Assembly: GCA_964652075.1 (NCBI GenBank)
Contig: CAZYZQ010000038.1
Span: 1-19,827, forward strand
Direction of reading: 5' to 3'
From: CAZYZQ01 sp964652075
GTDB taxonomy: Bacteria; Bacillota; Clostridia; Oscillospirales; Oscillospiraceae
DNA length: 19,827 nucleotides
The position numbers were made by a program, and so were the translations under genes. The notes below the pieces were generated by a model. That model searched no databases and was not told the origin of the DNA. It saw only the letters and a program-made list of their open reading frames with translations. Below, piece after piece: positions 13,469 to 19,827 of this stretch (positions within the stretch are counted from its first letter, which is position 1; the number at the start of each line of letters is the position of its first letter).

Positions 13469-14296
13469 ATGCCGGTTTCCAAACTCAAAACGATCATTCT
13501 GCTCGTGCTGCTCGCGGTCGACCTGTTCCTGTGCCTGTTGCTTCTGCCGCGCCTGCGCGCGGCGAGCGACGAGCAGGCCGCTGTGCGGCGCGGGCTGGAG
13601 GCCCGGTTCGCGGAGGCAGGCATCTCGCTATCCGACGCCGCGCTGGCCGACACTGCGGTGCGCTATCCGCTGCTGCTCACGCCGGACGAGTCGGAGATGC
13701 TGACGGCGGCCGCCGCGCTGCTCGGCCAGCAGGTGCTGGCGCAGAGCGATTCGAGCCAGTATCTGACCACATACTCCGCCACGGGCGGCGTCTGCCGGTT
13801 CTACCGCAGCGGCAGCTTCTCCGCGGAGCTGACCGGGCGGGAGGCGGTGGACGACGTGGGCGAGGATGCGCGCGCGGTGCTCGAAGCCATGGGCTTCACC
13901 GGCGAAATCGCCGCGCCGTCCGGCAGCGGCGCGGTGCAGACGGTCACGGCCACATGGGCCGTACTCGATACGCCGGTTCCCTCGGCAACGCTGACGCTCA
14001 CCTACCGGCGCGGCGCGCTGTATGAGATCACGGGGCAGTTCCTCACAGGCTGTGAGGCGGTGCAGCGCCTTGGCGACACGCCCAGCATCCGCGCGGCGGA
14101 CGCACTGACGGCCTTTCTGGCTGCGCGCAGCCAGCTCGGCTGGGTCGGCGGCAGCGTCACAGACGCGCATCTGTGCTATCTCCAGGCCGGAACATTGGAG
14201 GCCGGAATCTCGCTTCACCCCGTCTGGATGCTGACAACCGACACGGGAGAATTTCAAATCGATGGGATTTCCGGCACAGTTGCTGCAATTTCATGA
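13469..14296 (+). CDS. Membrane-anchored WalI (YycI)-like accessory protein
   Basis: A 275-residue protein starting MPVSKLKTIILLVLLAVDLFLCLLL, with one N-terminal membrane helix (with the Asp characteristic of YycI helices) and an extracytoplasmic domain. The C-terminal end (HPVWMLTTDTGEF followed by IDGISGTV) has the PepSY-like ending seen in YycI proteins. In Bacilli, YycI pairs with YycH to control WalK. The start at 13469 is chosen over the frame's first ATG at 13424 because GGAGAGGAGG (13451-13460) sits 8 bp before it and because the shorter form begins with the usual membrane helix. It lies 63 bp after the WalH-like gene. Identification rests on the helix, the C-terminal motif and the context. 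Confidence 0.65.
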   Translation: MPVSKLKTIILLVLLAVDLFLCLLLLPRLRAASDEQAAVRRGLEARFAEAGISLSDAALADTAVRYPLLLTPDESEMLTAAAALLGQQVLAQSDSSQYLTTYSATGGVCRFYRSGSFSAELTGREAVDDVGEDARAVLEAMGFTGEIAAPSGSGAVQTVTATWAVLDTPVPSATLTLTYRRGALYEITGQFLTGCEAVQRLGDTPSIRAADALTAFLAARSQLGWVGGSVTDAHLCYLQAGTLEAGISLHPVWMLTTDTGEFQIDGISGTVAAIS

Positions 14297-14339
14297 TATT
14301 TTTTGGTGAAAATCACCGGAAAAAATGCCGGATTTTAAC

Positions 14340-14368
14340 TTTACATCGTCTGATCTTCATGATATACT
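14340..14368 (+). promoter_or_regulatory. Sigma-A promoter of murA
   Basis: TTTACA (14340-14345), exactly 17 bp, TATACT (14363-14368). It lies 44 bp after the WalI-like stop codon and 94 bp before the chosen murA start, so murA can be expressed independently of the wal genes. Confidence 0.8.
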
Positions 14369-14462
14369 ACGTCTGGGGCAAATTGTAACCGTTTTGAAAC
14401 ATTTTGACACTTTTCCCGCAAATTTGTCTCGCTTGATTTGATTGACAAAGGGGTTACCCGTT

Positions 14463-15749
14463 TTGACGAAATATATGATTTCCGGCGGCAAGCCGCTGTA
14501 CGGCAGCGTCACCATCTCCGGTGCAAAGAACGCCGCCGTCGCCATCCTGCCGGCCGCGCTGCTCGTTGAGGGCAAATGCGTCATTGAAAACGTTCCTGAG
14601 ATCTCCGACGTGCGCCTGCTGCTTGAGATCCTTGCCGGTATGGGCGCGCAGGTGCGCAATCACGCCGGTACGATCGAGATCGATTGCAGCCGTGTACGCA
14701 ATACCGTCGCCCCGATTGAGCTGGTACGGCGCATCCGCGCGTCGTACTATCTGATCGGCGCGCTGCTCGGCCGCTTCGGCGACGCGACGGTCGCCATGCC
14801 CGGCGGGTGCAACTTCGGCGTGCGCCCGATCGACCAGCATATCAAGGGCTTTGAGGCCATGGGCGCTTCGGTCGAGACGGTTGGGGGCTACGTCTGCGCA
14901 AAGGCGCCCGAGGGGCTGCACGGCGGGCACGTCTATCTCGACATTGTCTCCGTCGGCGCGACGATGAATATCATGATTGCCTCCGTGCTGGCAAACGGCA
15001 CAACTTATATCGAAAATGCGGCGAAGGAGCCGCATATCGTCGACCTGGCGAACTTTCTGAACGCCATGGGCGCGAACATCTCCGGCGCGGGCACCGACGT
15101 CATCAAGGTGCGCGGCGTGCAGCGCCTGACCGGCGGCTGCTATTCCATCATCCCCGATCAGATTGAGGCCGGCACCTATATGGCCGCCGTGGCCGCCGCG
15201 GGCGGCGACGTGCTGGTGCAGAACGTCATCCCGAAGCATCTTGAGTGCATCACCGCGAAGCTGCGTGAGATGGGCATGGACATCATTGAGATGGACGACT
15301 CGGTGCGCGTCCGCAAACCCGCGCGCCTGCGCCGCGCGAACGTCAAAACGATGCCCTACCCCGGCTTCCCTACCGATATGCAGCCGCAGATTACCGTCTG
15401 CATGTCGCTGGCCAAGGGGACAAGCATCGTCACAGAAGGCATCTACGACACGCGCTTCGGCTATGTCGCCGAGCTGAACCGCATGGGCGCGGCCATTCAG
15501 GTCGATACCAAGGTTGCCGTGATTGACGGCACGGAGACGCTGCACGGCTGCTCCGTCAAGGCGCCCGACCTGCGGGCCGGTGCGGCGCTCGTGATCGCGG
15601 GCCTCGCCGCGCACGGCACGACGATCGTGGAAGCCGTCCACTATATCGAGCGCGGCTACGAGCGCATGGTGGAAAAGCTCTCCGCCCTCGGCGCAAATAT
15701 CTCCCGCATCGAAACCCCAGATGACCCTGGCGCGAAAAAGGCCGGATAA
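14463..15749 (+). CDS. murA: UDP-N-acetylglucosamine 1-carboxyvinyltransferase
   Basis: A 428-residue cytoplasmic enzyme that transfers enolpyruvate from PEP to UDP-GlcNAc, the first committed step of peptidoglycan synthesis. Visible residues are K22 in ISGAKNAA, C116 in MPGGCNFGVRP (the cysteine that fosfomycin alkylates), the Asp in YPGFPTDMQPQ, and the Arg in YIERGYERMVEKL. Length is normal. There is no ATG at the 5' end. I choose TTG at 14463 because AAAGGGG (14447-14453) is 9 bp upstream and because the protein then starts MTKYMISGGKPL, like other MurA proteins. A TTG at 14442 in the same frame lacks a ribosome site. It is near the wal genes but has its own promoter. MurA1 and MurA2 types cannot be separated here. 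Confidence 0.97.
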   Translation: MTKYMISGGKPLYGSVTISGAKNAAVAILPAALLVEGKCVIENVPEISDVRLLLEILAGMGAQVRNHAGTIEIDCSRVRNTVAPIELVRRIRASYYLIGALLGRFGDATVAMPGGCNFGVRPIDQHIKGFEAMGASVETVGGYVCAKAPEGLHGGHVYLDIVSVGATMNIMIASVLANGTTYIENAAKEPHIVDLANFLNAMGANISGAGTDVIKVRGVQRLTGGCYSIIPDQIEAGTYMAAVAAAGGDVLVQNVIPKHLECITAKLREMGMDIIEMDDSVRVRKPARLRRANVKTMPYPGFPTDMQPQITVCMSLAKGTSIVTEGIYDTRFGYVAELNRMGAAIQVDTKVAVIDGTETLHGCSVKAPDLRAGAALVIAGLAAHGTTIVEAVHYIERGYERMVEKLSALGANISRIETPDDPGAKKAG

Positions 15750-15761
15750 CGGTACAAACTC

Positions 15762-16454
15762 ATGGTAAAATCGCACAGGATTTCTCACCTGATTCAGGTT
15801 TTATCGTTTTTCCTTCTCTCCACAATTCTGATCTGCCTGCTGTTCCGGCCATCTGCGCCGGTTCCGCTGCGGCAGTGGGACCCGCCCGCCACGCCGTTTT
15901 GCAGCTACGTGCACCATGACGCCGCGCAGACGGCGGCGCAGCGCACCCACTATGTCATGCTCCGCTCCGCAGAGCCGGGCCGGTTTGGCGTGCAGGGCGG
16001 CGACTATGTGTACCATCTTGCGCACAAAGCCATGCCCGAAGACGGACGGGCCGCCTATCTCCGGATTCTTTCCGCCACGCGGGAAAGCTCACAGGGTGAC
16101 CTGCCGTGCTTTCGCTACGAGGTCGTCATCACGACTCCAATGCGCGGCTGCAAGCGTGGCGACCGCTATACCATCCTCGATGACTTCTTTCTGGAGGGCG
16201 AAGCGGAGATCGGGCGGAAGCTTCTGTGCTTCTGGTTCGACGGCCGCACCGCGCCGTCCGGTCAGATTCCGCCCTACCCGGAAGACCTCTTCCGCGCAAC
16301 CGACGGAACGGTCACGCCGCATGCTTTCAGCCCCTATGCCCCGGACAGCTTTGACCGGGCCGCCTTCGACGCGGACCTTCAGGACGCCTTCCGCGTGCTG
16401 GAGGACTACATTGCCGCAGGCGGAACGCTCCGCACAAGCAGCGCAACCCCATAA
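15762..16454 (+). CDS. Unknown single-pass membrane-anchored protein
   Basis: A 230-residue protein with one hydrophobic helix (residues ~10-28, LIQVLSFFLLSTILICLLF) after a short basic N terminus, so it should be anchored with its C terminus outside. No lipobox is present. Residues ~110-160 (RYEVVITTPMRGCKRGD followed by an IGRKLLCFWF stretch) resemble a small beta-fold seen in unnamed Firmicute exported proteins, but this is a low-confidence impression. I do not recognise the family and give no function. It starts 12 bp after the murA stop with a poor ribosome site (GGATAACGG), so it is probably translated from the murA mRNA. A bidirectional terminator follows. Codon use matches its neighbours, so the ORF looks real. 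Confidence 0.75.
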   Translation: MVKSHRISHLIQVLSFFLLSTILICLLFRPSAPVPLRQWDPPATPFCSYVHHDAAQTAAQRTHYVMLRSAEPGRFGVQGGDYVYHLAHKAMPEDGRAAYLRILSATRESSQGDLPCFRYEVVITTPMRGCKRGDRYTILDDFFLEGEAEIGRKLLCFWFDGRTAPSGQIPPYPEDLFRATDGTVTPHAFSPYAPDSFDRAAFDADLQDAFRVLEDYIAAGGTLRTSSATP

Positions 16455-16464
16455 TGTTGTTTCA

Positions 16465-16501
16465 AAAAATCTCCCGCGCACTGTGTGCGCGGGAGATTTT
16501 T
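16465..16501. terminator. Bidirectional terminator between convergent units
   Basis: A 17-bp perfect stem (AAAAATCTCCCGCGCAC / GTGCGCGGGAGATTTTT) with a 3-base loop TGT, starting 10 bp after the stop of the 15762 gene and ending 6 bp before the end of rpiB. A- and T-tracts at both ends let it act in both directions. Confidence 0.95.
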
Positions 16502-16507
16502 GCTGCT

Positions 16508-16945
16508 TTATTTTTCCAGCGCGGAGATTTTGTCCACACGGCGCTGGTGGCGGCCGCCCTCGAAGGCGGTTGAGAGCCAGACCTCCACAATCCGCAGCGC
16601 CAGATTCGGGCCGGTGACGCCGGCGGCGAGGGCGAGAACGTTGGAGTCATTGTGGCGGCGGGTCATCTCGGCGACAAACGGGTCGCCGCAGAGCGCGCAG
16701 CGGACGCCCTTGACTTTATTTGCCGTGATCGACGCGCCGATGCCGGTCGTGCAGATCACGATGCCGCGCTCGCAATCGCCGGAGGCGACGGCCTGCGCGG
16801 CGGGCGCGCAGAAGTCCGGATAGTCGCAGCTGTCCGTGCTGTGGCAGCCGAAGTCCTGCACCGTATGGCCCTGCGCCTCCAGCGCCGCCTTGATCTGCTC
16901 TTTGAGCGCATAGCCGCCGTGGTCACAGCCCATGGAAATTTTCAT
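16508..16945 (-). CDS. rpiB: Ribose-5-phosphate isomerase B
   Basis: A 145-residue cytoplasmic enzyme that interconverts ribose 5-phosphate and ribulose 5-phosphate in the pentose phosphate pathway. It starts MKISMGCDHGG (the Asp-His phosphate-site motif), with the catalytic-loop ICTTGIGASITANKVKG and C-terminal FEGGRHQRRVDKI, all typical of the RpiB/LacAB family. Length matches the family. The ATG at 16945 is set by GGAGG just upstream; the longer frame to 17008 would overlap the upstream PHP gene and adds non-homologous residues. It is the second gene of a minus-strand operon, 20 bp after the PHP gene. A LacA/LacB galactose-6-phosphate isomerase role is less likely with a single subunit. 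Confidence 0.95.
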   Translation of the reverse strand: MKISMGCDHGGYALKEQIKAALEAQGHTVQDFGCHSTDSCDYPDFCAPAAQAVASGDCERGIVICTTGIGASITANKVKGVRCALCGDPFVAEMTRRHNDSNVLALAAGVTGPNLALRIVEVWLSTAFEGGRHQRRVDKISALEK

Positions 16946-16965
16946 CGTCGGTTCCTCCCTGTTTA

Positions 16966-17772
16966 TTATAACGCAATCATCTCGGGCGTGCGCGCCCGGA
17001 ATCTGCAAAGATATCGGAATCCCAGCGCGCGCAGCAGCTCTGCGCCGTCGTCCAACCCCTCGGCAATGCGGTCGGGCGTGTGGGCGTCGGAGCCGATCGT
17101 TACAACCTCGCCGCCGAGCTGCCGGTAGAGCGCCAGAATCCGCCGGCTCGGCAGCGGCTCGCCGCCGCAGGTGCGGTAGCCGGACGTGTTCAGCTCAATC
17201 CCCCGCCCGCGCGCGATCACCGTCTGCAAAATCTCGCGCAGCAGCGGCTCCTCGCCGTCCAGACTGACGTCCACGCCGTCGCGGTAGCGCATATAGCGCA
17301 GCGGATAGCCGATGTGGCCGATCGCGTCGTAGAACTCCGAGCGCGCCACGGCGAGCACCTGCAAGAAATAATCGTGCAGCATCGCGCGGCAGTCCTGTTG
17401 ATTTTCAAACTTGTGGTAATAATAATCCTTGCCGTCCACCGGGTTGTGGACAGAGCCGATCACAAAATCGATGCCGGGCTTTTGCAGCATCGCGCGCGCG
17501 AGCGCCGGCTCCTGCGTGGGCTGGCCCAGCTCGACACCGAGCCGCAGGTCGAGCTTCCCGCGAACCGCTGCCTGCGCTTCCGCGAAATCGCGGCGGCAGG
17601 CGTCCCAGTCCAGCGCGTCCGGCGCGGGCAGTCCCTGTTCGCTTCGCACATCGCAGTGGTCGGTGAAACACAGGCTGTCCAGCCCGGCCGCCACGGCGGC
17701 GCGCGCCATCCCGGCCATCGAAGTCGTCCCGTCGGGGCTGCACCGCGAATGGCAGTGGTCATTGATCCGCAT
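16966..17772 (-). CDS. PHP-domain phosphoesterase (histidinol-phosphatase HisJ-like)
   Basis: A 268-residue PHP-superfamily metal hydrolase. The metal-ligand motifs are present in order: DHCHS near the N terminus (residues 5-9), TDHCD (~37), GSVHNP (~108), the EL/GIEL segment and GSDAH (~225). Length and the GSVH-GSDAH spacing match HisJ, which removes phosphate from histidinol phosphate in histidine synthesis. No other his gene is in the window, so a different sugar or nucleotide phosphate is also possible. The next gene is rpiB, 20 bp downstream, which could hint at sugar-phosphate metabolism. AGGAGG sits just upstream of the ATG at 17772. It has its own promoter (17795-17823) and is divergent from hrcA. 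Confidence 0.85.
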   Translation of the reverse strand: MRINDHCHSRCSPDGTTSMAGMARAAVAAGLDSLCFTDHCDVRSEQGLPAPDALDWDACRRDFAEAQAAVRGKLDLRLGVELGQPTQEPALARAMLQKPGIDFVIGSVHNPVDGKDYYYHKFENQQDCRAMLHDYFLQVLAVARSEFYDAIGHIGYPLRYMRYRDGVDVSLDGEEPLLREILQTVIARGRGIELNTSGYRTCGGEPLPSRRILALYRQLGGEVVTIGSDAHTPDRIAEGLDDGAELLRALGFRYLCRFRARTPEMIAL

Positions 17773-17794
17773 AGGCCGCCTCCTCTCTTATATT

Positions 17795-17823
17795 ATTGTA
17801 GCAGGGCGCGCGCGGCAGGTCAA
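17795..17823 (-). promoter_or_regulatory. Promoter of the PHP-rpiB operon
   Basis: On the minus strand TTGACC (17818-17823), 17-bp spacer, TACAAT (17795-17800), 22 bp before the PHP start codon. Each box matches consensus at 5 of 6 positions. Confidence 0.8.
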
Positions 17824-17842
17824 CCTGACAGGCGGCAAATTT

Positions 17843-17869
17843 TTAGCACTCCCGCGCCTTAAGTGCAAA
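17843..17869 (+). promoter_or_regulatory. Imperfect second CIRCE-like operator
   Basis: TTAGCACTC, exactly 9 bases, then AAGTGCAAA: a perfect left half and a right half matching GAGTGCTAA at 7 of 9. It lies between the two divergent promoters, 19 bp upstream of the minus-strand -35 and 17 bp upstream of the hrcA -35, and 77 bp centre-to-centre from the perfect CIRCE. It may be an auxiliary HrcA site or a decayed duplicate. Confidence 0.5.
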
Positions 17870-17886
17870 TTTTTTTCGGGAAGCTC

Positions 17887-17915
17887 TTGACATTGCGGCC
17901 ATGGCGTGGTAAAGT
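17887..17915 (+). promoter_or_regulatory. Sigma-A promoter of hrcA-grpE-dnaK
   Basis: TTGACA (17887-17892), exactly 17 bp, TAAAGT (17910-17915) preceded by TGG. The predicted +1 falls within the CIRCE element. Confidence 0.88.
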
Positions 17916-17919
17916 GAGT

Positions 17920-17946
17920 TTAGCACTCAGGGATGTGGAGTGCTAA
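17920..17946 (+). promoter_or_regulatory. CIRCE operator (HrcA binding site)
   Basis: Perfect consensus TTAGCACTC-N9-GAGTGCTAA, 5 bp after the -10 and 23 bp before the hrcA start. HrcA bound here blocks transcription until heat stress titrates its chaperone partner, so the operon is autoregulated. Confidence 0.98.
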
Positions 17947-17969
17947 ACCAGAAAGCAGGAGGAGATGGC

Positions 17970-19040
17970 ATGGAACTGACAGAGCGGCAGCGCCAGATTC
18001 TGCGCGCCATTGTGGACAGCTATATCCGCACCGCTGAGCCGGTTGGCTCGAAGGCAATTGCGGCCATGCCGGGCATGAACTTCTCCTCCGCCACAATCCG
18101 CAACGAGATGGCAGTGCTCACAGAGAAGGGGCTGCTGGAGCAGCCGCACACCTCCGCCGGGCGCGTCCCCTCCCCCGCCGGGTACCGTTTTTACGTCGAC
18201 GAGCTGATGCAGGACTACCGCCTGTCCGGCGACGAGACGAAGAGCCTGAATCAGGCCATGGAGCTGAAGCTGCAGGAGGTCGACCAGATGCTCTCGCGTG
18301 TGGGCAAGCTCGTCTCCCAGCTGACAAACCTGCCGGCCTACGCCGTGACGCGGCAGACGGCCAGCGCGACCATCCGGAAATTCGAGCTGATTCCCGCCGG
18401 AACGGGCAACTTCATTCTGGTGGTCATGACCAACACCGAAGCGGTGAAGAACAAGCTTATTAAGCTGCCGCTGAATCTGGCGGAGCAGGATCTGCACCTG
18501 CTCTCCGCCGTACTGAACGCCAGCCTGACCGAGGTTCCGGCAGCGCAGATCACGCCGGAGCTGCTCACGCGGATCACCCGTGCGGCGGGGCCAGCGGCCT
18601 CCATTGTGCCGATCGTGGTCGATTTCGTCACGGGCGTGCTCAGTGAAAAGCAGCAGAGCGACGTGTATATCACCGGCCAGAGCCGCCTGCTCGGCCAGCC
18701 GGAATATAAAGATGTGGAAAAAGCACAGCAGGTGCTCTCCACGCTCGACGAGGAGACGATCTCCCAGCTGCCCGCCCCGGTGGGCGACAGCCCGGTGCAG
18801 ATCCTTGTCGGCCCCGAGCAGATCTCTTCGGAGCTGCGGGACACCAGCGTGGTGATGACCCGCTTTGACATCGGCGACGGCATGCAGGGCATGATCGGCG
18901 TGGTCGGGCCGACCCGGATGGACTACGCACAGATCACCGCCCGGCTGAGCTATTTCGCCGAGGGCCTTGGCCGGATGTTCGGCAAGACTGAACTATCGGC
19001 AGGGCCGAAACTTGCCACGGAGGATGAAAAGAATGGCTAA
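17970..19040 (+). CDS. hrcA: Heat-inducible transcription repressor HrcA
   Basis: A 356-residue repressor of class I heat-shock genes. The N-terminal winged helix reads MELTERQRQILRAIVDSYI followed by EPVGSKAI, SSATIRNEMAVLTEKGLLEQPHTSAGR (split here), and PSPAGYRFYVD, the HrcA signature. The rest is the GAF-like dimerisation domain, with VTRQTA at its start and VVGPTRMDYAQ near the C terminus. The ATG at 17970 is chosen over an in-frame GTG at 17940 because GGAGGAG lies just before it and because the GTG sits inside the CIRCE element. It is the first gene of hrcA-grpE-dnaK and overlaps grpE by 8 bp (ATGGCTAA). Confidence 0.98.
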   Translation: MELTERQRQILRAIVDSYIRTAEPVGSKAIAAMPGMNFSSATIRNEMAVLTEKGLLEQPHTSAGRVPSPAGYRFYVDELMQDYRLSGDETKSLNQAMELKLQEVDQMLSRVGKLVSQLTNLPAYAVTRQTASATIRKFELIPAGTGNFILVVMTNTEAVKNKLIKLPLNLAEQDLHLLSAVLNASLTEVPAAQITPELLTRITRAAGPAASIVPIVVDFVTGVLSEKQQSDVYITGQSRLLGQPEYKDVEKAQQVLSTLDEETISQLPAPVGDSPVQILVGPEQISSELRDTSVVMTRFDIGDGMQGMIGVVGPTRMDYAQITARLSYFAEGLGRMFGKTELSAGPKLATEDEKNG

Positions 19041-19566
19041 AGAAAAGAAAAACACCGCGCCGGAGGAGGAGCCGCAGACGGCCGAGACCGCCGAGCCGCA
19101 GCCCGAGGTCGTCGAAACCCCGGAGGTCAGCGAACTGGACGCCGTCCAGGCCGAGCTGGCGAAGGAGCACGATCAGTTCCTGCGGCTGGCCGCGGAGTAT
19201 GACAACTTCCGCAAGCGCAACGCCAAGGAGCGCGAGGCGCTCTACACCGACATCAAGGCTGAGACGGCGGCAAAATTTCTGCCGGTCTTCGACAATCTGG
19301 AGCGCGCGCTCAGCCAGCCGACCACGGACGAGGCCTACAAGAAGGGCGTTGAAATGACCATGACGCAGCTGCGCGAGGTCATGACAAAGCTCGGCATCAC
19401 AGAGTTCGGCGCGGCGGGCGACTCCTTTGACCCCAACCGCCACAACGCTGTCATGCATGTGGAGGACGAAACGCTGGGTGAGAACGTCATCGCGGAGGTC
19501 TTCCAGAAGGGCTTTGCGATCGGCGAGAAAATCGTCCGGCACGCGATGGTCAAAGTTGCCAATTAA
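19033..19566 (+). CDS. grpE: Nucleotide exchange factor GrpE
   Basis: A 177-residue co-chaperone that releases ADP from DnaK. An acidic, disordered N terminus (residues 1-40, rich in E, P and T) is followed by a long coiled coil with LAAEYDNFRKRNAKERE and the KFLPVFDNLERAL segment. The C-terminal beta domain carries FDPNRHNAVMHVED, the VFQKGF segment and a closing RHAMVKVAN, all GrpE signatures. The ATG at 19033 is preceded by GGAGG (19019-19023) at 9 bp; an earlier ATG at 19024 sits directly on this site, and the frame's first ATG at 18967 lies inside hrcA. The start overlaps hrcA by 8 bp, consistent with translational coupling. dnaK follows after 50 bp. Confidence 0.97.
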   Translation: MAKEKKNTAPEEEPQTAETAEPQPEVVETPEVSELDAVQAELAKEHDQFLRLAAEYDNFRKRNAKEREALYTDIKAETAAKFLPVFDNLERALSQPTTDEAYKKGVEMTMTQLREVMTKLGITEFGAAGDSFDPNRHNAVMHVEDETLGENVIAEVFQKGFAIGEKIVRHAMVKVAN

Positions 19567-19616
19567 GGGCACCTGAATTTGTAAAGTCTTTCATTTAATA
19601 TAGGAGGAAATGCATT

Positions 19617-19827
19617 ATGTCTAAGATTATCGGTATCGATCTGGGTACAACCAATTCCTGCGTCGCCGTCATGGAGGGCGGCGAGCCGGTCGTCATCGCC
19701 AACGCCGAGGGCAACCGCACCACCCCGTCCGTCGTCGCGTTCTTGAAGACCGGTGAGCGCATGGTCGGCCAGGTCGCAAAGCGCCAGGCCATCACGAATC
19801 CCGACCGCACCATCGCTTCCATCAAGC
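19617..19827 (+). CDS. dnaK: Chaperone DnaK (Hsp70), N-terminal part (cut by window edge)
   Basis: The first 70 residues of DnaK. They open MSKIIGIDLGTTNSCVAV, the ATPase phosphate-1 motif, followed by GNRTTPSVVAF and VGQVAKRQAITNP. The ATG at 19617 is preceded by AGGAGG (19602-19607) at 9 bp. The remaining actin-like ATPase, substrate-binding and lid domains are outside the window. It is the third gene of the CIRCE-controlled operon; dnaJ would be expected next but cannot be seen. The 50-bp gap after grpE holds no clear terminator or strong promoter. Confidence 0.98.
   Translation, partial: MSKIIGIDLGTTNSCVAVMEGGEPVVIANAEGNRTTPSVVAFLKTGERMVGQVAKRQAITNPDRTIASIK

Noticed and set aside
14305..14317. 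Small hairpin after the WalI-like gene (GGTGA / TCACC)
   Set aside because: The stem is only 5 bp and no T-tract follows on the plus strand; not enough to call a terminator.
14454..15788. 444-codon minus-strand frame opposite murA
   Set aside because: It covers murA almost exactly in antisense, with a biased composition (rich in His, Asp, Arg) and no plausible start signals.

Overview
The window looks like a chromosomal segment of a GC-rich, low-oxygen Gram-positive (Firmicutes, class Clostridia, probably an Oscillospiraceae-type gut organism). The reasons are a CIRCE-controlled hrcA-grpE-dnaK operon, a WalR/WalK-type two-component operon with WalH/WalI-like accessory genes followed by murA, a pyruvate phosphate dikinase, strong AGGAGG-type ribosome binding sites, and tRNAs with encoded CCA ends. 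The taxonomic placement is an inference. Most of the window is ordinary core genome. High GC content produces many long shadow frames, which are left out.

Layout. 1-712: the end of ppdK and its terminator. 858-2228: a sodium-coupled NSS amino-acid transporter. 2229-2524: a non-coding stretch with palindromic repeats, a decayed copy of the transporter's last codons and a bidirectional terminator. 2525-5249 (minus): a two-gene operon for a cytoplasmic molybdopterin/tungstopterin oxidoreductase and its four-cluster ferredoxin partner. 5547-7481 (plus, divergent): a 644-residue protein with a degenerate HD-GYP domain. 7482-8007: a terminator, another palindromic repeat, and a minus-strand tRNA-Thr/tRNA-Tyr operon with a consensus promoter. 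8114-14296: an RsmF-type rRNA methyltransferase, then the walR, walK, walH-like and walI-like genes. 14340-16501: murA with its own promoter and TTG start, an unknown membrane-anchored protein, and a strong bidirectional terminator. 16508-17772 (minus): a PHP phosphoesterase and rpiB. 17843-19827: the heat-shock operon hrcA-grpE-dnaK with a perfect CIRCE and a second imperfect CIRCE-like site.

How the genes fit together. walRK with its two membrane accessory genes forms a cell-wall sensing unit next to murA, the first committed enzyme of peptidoglycan synthesis. hrcA-grpE-dnaK is autoregulated by HrcA through CIRCE. The molybdoenzyme pair is the main accessory metabolic feature: no export signal and no membrane anchor are visible, so it is probably a soluble redox enzyme with an unknown substrate. 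No CRISPR array, prophage, toxin-antitoxin pair or transposase was seen. The least conventional signals are the transporter-tail relic beside paired palindromic repeats, the second CIRCE-like site, single stem mismatches in both tRNAs, and the degenerate HD-GYP protein.
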